Assembly: GCA_021812385.1 (NCBI GenBank)
Contig: JAKANO010000007.1
Location: forward strand, 132,240-196,239
Source of the DNA: Pseudomonadota bacterium
Lineage (GTDB): Bacteria > Pseudomonadota > Gammaproteobacteria > Burkholderiales > Thiobacteraceae
DNA: 64,000 nt
Direction: 5' to 3'
This document shows positions 58,970-64,000 of the stretch, one piece after another. Both the position numbers and the translations under genes were made by a program. Each line of letters begins with the position of its first letter. Position 1 is the first letter of the stretch. The notes under the pieces are model-generated. The model was not told the DNA's origin and did not search any database. It saw nothing but the letters and a program-made list of their open reading frames with translations.

Positions 58970-60457
58970 ATGCCGCAAGTGTTGCGCGTGCTCCATGTCG
59001 AGGATTCGCAGGACGATGCCGACCTGATTCGCTTGGCGCTGGAGGAGTCGGGTTACGCGCTCGTCTACCGGCGAGTCGAGACCGCGCTTGAAATGCGCCA
59101 AGCCTTGGGTGAGGCGGACTGGGATATCGTGCTTTCCGACTATGGCCTGCCGGCGTTCAACCCCGCGCAAGCCCTGCGCATTCTCCAGGAAAGCGGCTTG
59201 GATATTCCCTTTATTCTGGTGTCCGGCTTCATGGGTGAGGAAGTCGCCGTGGCCTTGATGAAGGCAGGCGCTCACGATTTCGTCATGAAAGACAAGCTGG
59301 CGCGGCTGGCGCCAGCGATTCAGCGGGAAGTGAAGGAGGCCGGCGAACGCCAACGGCGGCGCCAGGCGGAAGATGCCCTCCGGGCGAGTGAGAAATTGCT
59401 CAGTGATATTGCATCCACGCTCGGCGAGGGACTCCTGGTGCAGGGCGGAAATGGGCGTCTGATGTTCATGAACCGCGAGGCGGAGCGCCTGCTGGGTTGG
59501 ACAGGGGAAGAGTTGTCGGCGTGCAATGTTCACGAGAGCGTTCATTATTTGCGCCCGGATGGATCGCGTTTTCCGATAGAGGAATGTCCGATCGTCAACT
59601 TCGCCATTCATAAAGGCATGCGCTATCAAAGCGACGATGATGTTTTCGTTAGAAAAGGCGGCGTGGCTTTCCCGGTTTCCTATGTCACCACACCCCTCAT
59701 GGAGGGCAATAAGGTGGTCGCGACAGTGACCGCTTTTCAGGATATTTCGGAACGCAAGCGCGCCGAACAGGAGCTGCTGGAGTCGCGCCGCCAACTGCAG
59801 GAACTATCCGTGTTCTTGCAGTCCGTGCGGGAAAACGAAAGGACGCGCATCGCCCGCGAACTGCACGATGAGCTCGGCCAAGCCTTGACGGCATTGAAGA
59901 TAGACCTGAGCTGGCTCAATGAGAAACTTTCGCCACAGGAAGAAAAAATTACCGCCAAGCTGCACGCGATGACTGCTTTGGTGGGAAAAACGGTGGACGC
60001 GATGCGGCGCATCGCCGAGGATTTGCGGCCCGGCATGCTCGACGACCTTGGCTTGGCGGCGGCCATTGAGCATCACGTCGGGAAATTTATCGACAGCACC
60101 ACCATTGCCTGCGACTTTGCCATGAGCCATGAGGACTTCGAGGTGGAAGACGGCGTGGCGACCGCCTTGTTCCGCATCCTCCAGGAGGCGCTAACCAATG
60201 TGGCGCGCCACGCGGACGCGACCCAGGTTAAGGTGCGGCTCGACGATCTCGGCCAGGAAATGCGCCTGATTGTCGAAGATAACGGCCGTGGCCTGCCGCA
60301 GCAGCCGAACAAGGAGCGCCAAACCTATGGCCTGCTGGGGATGCGCGAACGCGTTAAAATTCTGGGTGGCCGCCTGGAGATATCCAGCCAGCCTGGCCAC
60401 GGAACCCGTATCGAGGCGCACATTCCGAAACAGCATGGCGAGGGAGTAAATAGATGA
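58970..60457 (+). CDS. Hybrid REC-PAS-HisKA_3 histidine kinase
   Basis: 495 residues with no membrane helix. Receiver (1-125; LRVLHVEDSQDDADLIRLAL, DIVLSDYGLPAFNPAQALRI), PAS (about 145-270; GEGLLVQGGNGRLMFMNREA), then a NarX/DegS-type HisKA_3 kinase with RTRIARELHDELGQALTALK and the ATPase part LFRILQEALTNVARHADATQ and IVEDNGRGLP. It probably receives phosphate at its REC domain or is controlled by it, and phosphorylates the NarL-type regulator whose start overlaps its stop by four bases. Confidence 0.93.
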   Translation: MPQVLRVLHVEDSQDDADLIRLALEESGYALVYRRVETALEMRQALGEADWDIVLSDYGLPAFNPAQALRILQESGLDIPFILVSGFMGEEVAVALMKAGAHDFVMKDKLARLAPAIQREVKEAGERQRRRQAEDALRASEKLLSDIASTLGEGLLVQGGNGRLMFMNREAERLLGWTGEELSACNVHESVHYLRPDGSRFPIEECPIVNFAIHKGMRYQSDDDVFVRKGGVAFPVSYVTTPLMEGNKVVATVTAFQDISERKRAEQELLESRRQLQELSVFLQSVRENERTRIARELHDELGQALTALKIDLSWLNEKLSPQEEKITAKLHAMTALVGKTVDAMRRIAEDLRPGMLDDLGLAAAIEHHVGKFIDSTTIACDFAMSHEDFEVEDGVATALFRILQEALTNVARHADATQVKVRLDDLGQEMRLIVEDNGRGLPQQPNKERQTYGLLGMRERVKILGGRLEISSQPGHGTRIEAHIPKQHGEGVNR

Positions 60458-61107
60458 TCAAGATACTGATCGTGGACGACCATGCGATCTTGCGCGAGGG
60501 CCTGAAACAGATCCTCTCCGAGGGAGGCGACATGATGGTGGCCGGCGAGGCCAATAACGGCTTCGAAGCGCTGGCCAAGATTCGCGAACAGGATTGGGAT
60601 GTGGTGCTGCTCGACATGTCCATGCCGGGCAGGAGCGGCATCGATTTGATCAAGCAGATCAAGAGCGAGAAACCCAAGCTGCCGATCCTGATTCTGAGCA
60701 TGCACAAGGAAGAGCAGTACGCTGTTCGCACGCTCAAGGCGGGTGCGTCCGGTTATCTGTGCAAGGACGGCGCTTCCGGCCAACTGGTGCAGGCCATCCG
60801 CAAGGTGGCGGGCGGCGGCGTCTATATCAATGCCGCCGTGGCGGAGAACCTGGCGCTCGTTCTGGCAAAAGGCCACGATATGGCCACCCATACCCAGCTG
60901 TCGGACCGTGAATATCAAATCCTCTTGATGCTTGCTTCCGGGAATAGCGTTACGGAGATCGGCGACAGCCTCAACCTCAGCGTGAAAACAGTGAGCACCC
61001 ATAAGACGCACATCATGCAGAAAATGAATTTTTCCAGCACGACCGATTTGATCCGCTATGCGCTCAAGCATAAGCTGATTGATACGGATGACGAAGCCGC
61101 CGATTAA
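60454..61107 (+). CDS. NarL/LuxR-family response regulator
   Basis: 217 residues. Receiver with LIVDDHAILREGLKQILSEG and phospho-Asp in VVLLDMSMPGRSGIDLIKQI. The C-terminal LuxR helix-turn-helix is LSDREYQILLMLASGNSVTE and IGDSLNLSVKTVSTHKTHIM. Output of the five-gene signalling operon; targets may include the chemoreceptor cluster downstream. A clear terminator follows at 61182. Confidence 0.95.
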   Translation: MIKILIVDDHAILREGLKQILSEGGDMMVAGEANNGFEALAKIREQDWDVVLLDMSMPGRSGIDLIKQIKSEKPKLPILILSMHKEEQYAVRTLKAGASGYLCKDGASGQLVQAIRKVAGGGVYINAAVAENLALVLAKGHDMATHTQLSDREYQILLMLASGNSVTEIGDSLNLSVKTVSTHKTHIMQKMNFSSTTDLIRYALKHKLIDTDDEAAD

Positions 61108-61181
61108 CGGTTTCCCAAACCCCGCGCAATGACCCGGGATAGGAATCGTCCTATCCCCCCTTATCCCCATCCCACAAAAAG

Positions 61182-61204
61182 AATCAGCATCCGCTGATTT
61201 TTTC
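61182..61204 (+). terminator. Intrinsic terminator after the signalling operon
   Basis: AATCAGC-ATCC-GCTGATT (61182-61199) followed by TTTTC. An A-run precedes it, so it could also act on the opposite strand. It ends the operon 54827-61107. Confidence 0.8.
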
Positions 61205-61346
61205 TTTTGTCCCGATCTCGCATCATGGTGTCCAGTCGAAGGGCCAATGATGAGCAGCTGCAATGAAACTATTGCTTGTGCAAGGTGCGCCGCTGATCCG
61301 GGAACGTGTTCGCTGCCCGCCGCTCAGGGTATGTCAATCGAAGTGA

Positions 61347-62558
61347 ATGGGAGCAATGAAATTGAGACGCGATGATCGTTTTTCCGGATGGACGATTTAC
61401 CCCATGCTGCCGGCCCTGTTGGGCGCCGGCGCTGTGCTGCTGATCGGCGGTGTGACGGCAACAACTATGCTCATGGCCGCGTTCTTGTCGGGAAGCGGCC
61501 TGGCGTGCGCGCTGTTGCTGGTGCTCCGGCGCGGCAATGTCATGCAGGGGGCAGTCGACGCCATGGACAAGGCGCATCAGGCAGCCTGTCAAGCCGATGC
61601 GGATGCGTTCCTGGGTGGCCTCGCGCAACTGGAAAGCAGCGTGATCAGCGTCTGGGCGAAACAGATTGAAACAGGCCGTATGCAAAGCGAGCAAGCGATG
61701 AACGCGCTCACCACGCGCTTTATCGGTATCGCCAATCAGTTGGATCAAGCAGTGAATGCGTCGAATCTATCGGCGGAGTCGGTCGACAACGCGCATGGCC
61801 TGGTGGCGGTATTCGCGCACAGCGAATCCCAGCTCCAGTCGGTGATCGCTTCCTTGCGTGCAGCGCTGAGCCACAGCGACACCTTGTTGAATGACGTGGG
61901 GCAACTGGTTCAATTCATCGATCAGCTGCGGGACATGGCCACGTCCGTGGCCCATATTGCCGATCAGACCATTCTGCTCGCACTCAACGCGGCGATCGAG
62001 GCGGCGCGTGCGGGCGAATCGGGGCGCGGATTTGCCGTGGTGGCGGATGAGGTGCGCAAGCTGTCCAGCATGTCCAAGGAAACCGGCCGCGGCATCAGCG
62101 ATAAAGTTCAAGTGATCAGCCAGGCAATTGCGCATGCATTCGATGTGGCCGAACAAAACGCCGCGCAGGATACAAGCGCGGCGGTGCAATCCGAGGCCGC
62201 CATTCGCCAGGTGCTGGACGCGTTCAGGACTGTTACTGGCGGATTGACGGAATCTGCGGCGATCCTGCGCGGCGCGAGCGCCGGGATCAAGACGGAGGTG
62301 TCCGAGTCCCTGGTTCAACTTCAGTTCCAGGACCGCGTCAGCCAGATTCTATGCCATGTGCGGGACAACATTAGCGCATTCCCTGCGTACTTAAGGCAGG
62401 CCGATGCGCATTACCAGGAACATGGGCGCTTGGCTGCCATCAATTGGAGCGGCTTGTTGCAGGCGTTGGAGCAATCCTACGCGACCACCGAGGAGCGCAT
62501 GAACCATCCGGGCGCCCAGACAGCAACTGCGGCCAGCAAAGAGATTACTTTTTTCTAG
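61347..62558 (+). CDS. Methyl-accepting chemotaxis-like protein without sensor domain
   Basis: 403 residues. Two adjacent membrane helices ([40 protein letters not shown]) leave no room for a periplasmic domain. The signalling hairpin has [20 protein letters not shown] and [20 protein letters not shown], matching the MCP tip. HAMP is not evident. It is closer to the short McpS-like class that senses cytoplasmic or membrane state. ATG codons at 61347 and 61356 are both possible. Confidence 0.88.
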   Translation: MGAMKLRRDDRFSGWTIYPMLPALLGAGAVLLIGGVTATTMLMAAFLSGSGLACALLLVLRRGNVMQGAVDAMDKAHQAACQADADAFLGGLAQLESSVISVWAKQIETGRMQSEQAMNALTTRFIGIANQLDQAVNASNLSAESVDNAHGLVAVFAHSESQLQSVIASLRAALSHSDTLLNDVGQLVQFIDQLRDMATSVAHIADQTILLALNAAIEAARAGESGRGFAVVADEVRKLSSMSKETGRGISDKVQVISQAIAHAFDVAEQNAAQDTSAAVQSEAAIRQVLDAFRTVTGGLTESAAILRGASAGIKTEVSESLVQLQFQDRVSQILCHVRDNISAFPAYLRQADAHYQEHGRLAAINWSGLLQALEQSYATTEERMNHPGAQTATAASKEITFF

Positions 62559-62574
62559 CAGGAGGGCAAACAAC

Positions 62575-62808
62575 ATGCGCAAGACCGTGATGCGCGTTGA
62601 TGGGAGCCGGGGCCGCAACCGCTTTTTCCTTGCGGCAATGCAGGGTAGGAATATTCCGATAGCGAAATTGCGCATTTCCTGCGCGGATATTAAGCCTGCG
62701 CTGATGTTCTTGTTTTATCGATGCAGTCATGATGCAGACACCATCGCGCCAGGCCGGGTGAAAAGGTGCTGGAAGTGGATAGACCATTTTGCAATTTTAA
62801 CTGTTTAA
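62575..62808 (+). pseudogene. Probable decayed CheY-like gene
   Basis: A strong ribosome site (AGGAGG, 62561-62566) precedes an ATG at 62575. The first codons give MRKTVMRVDGSRGRN, very close to the usual start of chemotaxis response regulators (MxKTVMVVDDS) but with the acidic pair changed (VDG for VDD). The remaining 60 residues have no receiver features. This looks like a remnant of cheY between two chemoreceptor-type genes. A short unrelated peptide cannot be excluded. Confidence 0.35.
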
Positions 62809-62825
62809 CGAAGGAGTTATTTGTC

Positions 62826-63368
62826 ATGAAAAAAGCAATGTTTACCGCATCGGTTTTGGCTGGTGCACTGTTCGCCGGTTCCGTGTTTGCAAAGGACGTG
62901 AAGAGTATTGTCCCTGAAGTTGTCCAGGCTGCCGCCAATTCCGCGGTGATCCAGGCAGTGAAGGCGCAAAATGCCAAGGGCGTGGCCCTCGACAAAATCC
63001 AGGAACTGGACAAGGAATGGACGGCCGCGAAAGAACCGACCGCGTTCATGAAGGGCCTCACCACAAATGCGGCAGCAAAAGCGCTGTCTGGGATCGAAAA
63101 ATCAAAGCCGTATCTGGTGGAATTCATCGTTACCGATAACCAGGGCGCGAATGTTGCCCTGACCGACATGACTTCCGATTACTGGCAAGGCGACGAGCCG
63201 AAATTCACCAACGCCTTCGCAGGCGGTAAGGGCGATGTGTATATCGCCCGTCCGCAGAAGGACAAGAGCACTGGCGAAGTGATTTCCCAAGTCTCGGTGC
63301 CGGTCATGAGCGGCGGCAAGGCGATCGGCACGCTGACCGTCGGCGTACGCGTGGACAAACTGCAATAA
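62826..63368 (+). CDS. Exported PDC/Cache-domain protein
   Basis: 180 residues from ATG 62826 with AAGGAG upstream. A signal peptide (MFTASVLAGALFAGSVFAKD) is followed by a Cache-type domain: AVIQAVKAQNAKGVALDKIQ, VEFIVTDNQGANVALTDMTS, DYWQGDEPKFTNAF and VSVPVMSGGKAIGTLTVGVR. It has no anchor or output domain, so it is probably a soluble periplasmic ligand-binding partner of the chemoreceptor encoded 85 bases downstream. Confidence 0.85.
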   Translation: MKKAMFTASVLAGALFAGSVFAKDVKSIVPEVVQAAANSAVIQAVKAQNAKGVALDKIQELDKEWTAAKEPTAFMKGLTTNAAAKALSGIEKSKPYLVEFIVTDNQGANVALTDMTSDYWQGDEPKFTNAFAGGKGDVYIARPQKDKSTGEVISQVSVPVMSGGKAIGTLTVGVRVDKLQ

Positions 63369-63453
63369 CCGAAGTGCTTGCCCGCACGGGGGTGGACGAA
63401 GCCGCGCCACCCCTGCCCGCGAGCAGCATTGATGAAGCAAAGGAGCGAATTAT

Positions 63454-64000
63454 ATGTTCAAGAATATGAAAATCAGCACCCGCCTTGCCCTGGCGTTCTC
63501 GTTGATGGTGTTAATCACGCTGACCGTCAGCAGCATGGCCATTATGCGCATGGCGCAGATGGATGAAAACACCGACAAAATCGTGGCCGACCGCTGGCCA
63601 AAGACGGTCACCGCCAACGACATCATCGACAACGTGAATCTGATCTCGCGCGCGATTCGCAATGCGCTGCTATTAACCGACTCGCAGATGATCGAGGTCG
63701 AGATCAAGCGCATCCGCGAGAAACAAAAGATTAACGCGAAGCTTCTCGCGGATTTGGAGGCGGGCATTACATCTCCCGAAGGGAAAAGCTTGCTCGGGAA
63801 AATTCAGGACACCCGGAAAAACTTCAACAGCGGAATCGACAAACTGTTGGCGTTGTCGCAAAGCGATGCGGCGGCGGCCACGGATTACCTGGTCAAGGAT
63901 ATTCGCCCCGTCAATGCTGCATACCTCGCTGCCATCAACGATTTAATCAAGCTTCAAGGCAAGTTGGTGGAAGAGGGCGGAAAAGAATCCAAGGAAACCT
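63454..64000 (+). CDS. Methyl-accepting chemotaxis protein, N-terminal part (runs off the edge)
   Basis: The first 182 residues. MFKNMKISTRLALAFSLMVL is the usual MCP start with the first membrane helix. A four-helix-bundle sensor follows (WPKTVTANDIIDNVNLISRA; AIRNALLLTDSQMIEVEIKR; LVKDIRPVNAAYLAAINDLI). AAGGAG precedes the ATG at 63454. HAMP and signalling domains would lie beyond the right edge. It may work with the periplasmic Cache protein encoded just upstream. Confidence 0.92.
   Translation, partial: MFKNMKISTRLALAFSLMVLITLTVSSMAIMRMAQMDENTDKIVADRWPKTVTANDIIDNVNLISRAIRNALLLTDSQMIEVEIKRIREKQKINAKLLADLEAGITSPEGKSLLGKIQDTRKNFNSGIDKLLALSQSDAAAATDYLVKDIRPVNAAYLAAINDLIKLQGKLVEEGGKESKET

Overview
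ORGANISM. The window (roughly 57% G+C by eye) comes from a Gram-negative bacterium, most likely a betaproteobacterium of the Nitrosomonadales/Gallionellaceae or Burkholderiales neighbourhood. The main clue is the left-edge block pilB - DUF21/CBS 'HlyC/CorC' protein - CcsA/YpjD-like cytochrome assembly protein - ffh, an arrangement common in Betaproteobacteria. A NarK/NirBD/Nas cluster with YbiB and a phosphatase-kinase fusion fits the same group. Genus cannot be fixed from sequence alone. No rRNA, tRNA or CRISPR array was seen. LAYOUT. 0-4.1 kb: pilB (partial), CorC-like protein, CcsA-like protein, ffh. 4.1-4.5 kb: dispersed intergenic repeat. 4.5-8.6 kb, minus strand: SseB-domain protein, two tandem three-helix membrane proteins (one with a winged-helix-like tail), periplasmic DsrE-like protein, a membrane-anchored HExxH putative protease, histidine phosphatase, periplasmic cyclophilin. 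8.7-16.2 kb: TetR regulator and AhpD-like protein with matching operator-like sites, arginase, HDOD protein, DUF3301 protein, diguanylate cyclase, HPP membrane protein, CBS protein, DUF486 protein. 16.2-25.2 kb: nitrate/nitrite assimilation operon (ybiB, nirB, nirD, molybdopterin nitrate reductase, an unusual DmsB-DmsC-type fusion, small membrane protein). 25.2-28.6 kb: HigBA-like toxin-antitoxin pair, yjdM, hydrolase, yccF, small membrane protein, stand-alone AAA ATPase. 28.8-32.1 kb: narK and a PP2C phosphatase/Ser-Thr kinase fusion. 32.2-38.3 kb: membrane protein, DUF924, MarC, DevBCA-type exporter, cation diffusion facilitator. 38.5-43.8 kb, minus strand: nitrate ABC transporter nrtABD, nasT, a TM2-like protein and an orphan PDC/Cache sensor. 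44.1-47.5 kb: CHASE2 adenylate cyclase / SH3 / M48 protease operon. 47.5-52.1 kb: repeat-rich island with an FAD oxidase and a His-rich protein. 52.1-54.5 kb: GFA protein, small membrane protein, CorA, histidine phosphatase. 54.8-61.2 kb: five-gene signalling operon (PhnD-like lipoprotein, PAS/GAF histidine kinase, Rcp1-like regulator, REC-PAS-HisKA_3 kinase, NarL-type regulator). 61.3-64 kb: chemoreceptor-like proteins and a Cache protein. HOW IT WORKS TOGETHER. The strongest biology is nitrogen regulation. Four sigma-54 (-24/-12) promoters with exact GG-N10-GC spacing precede ybiB-nirBD-nas, narK, nasT and nrtABD. NtrC-like sites lie upstream of the first three. Between nasT and nrtA is an ANTAR-type leader: two hairpins with the identical hexaloop AACGGC (A1 and G4 conserved), the second mutually exclusive with a strong intrinsic terminator. 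Nitrate uptake would thus respond to nitrogen limitation (NtrC/sigma-54) and to nitrate/nitrite (NasT antitermination), but no NasS partner is encoded in this window. A second theme is a family of long inverted repeats built from short tandem units (CACGGAGTA / CACAGAGAC) inserted between genes of these operons.
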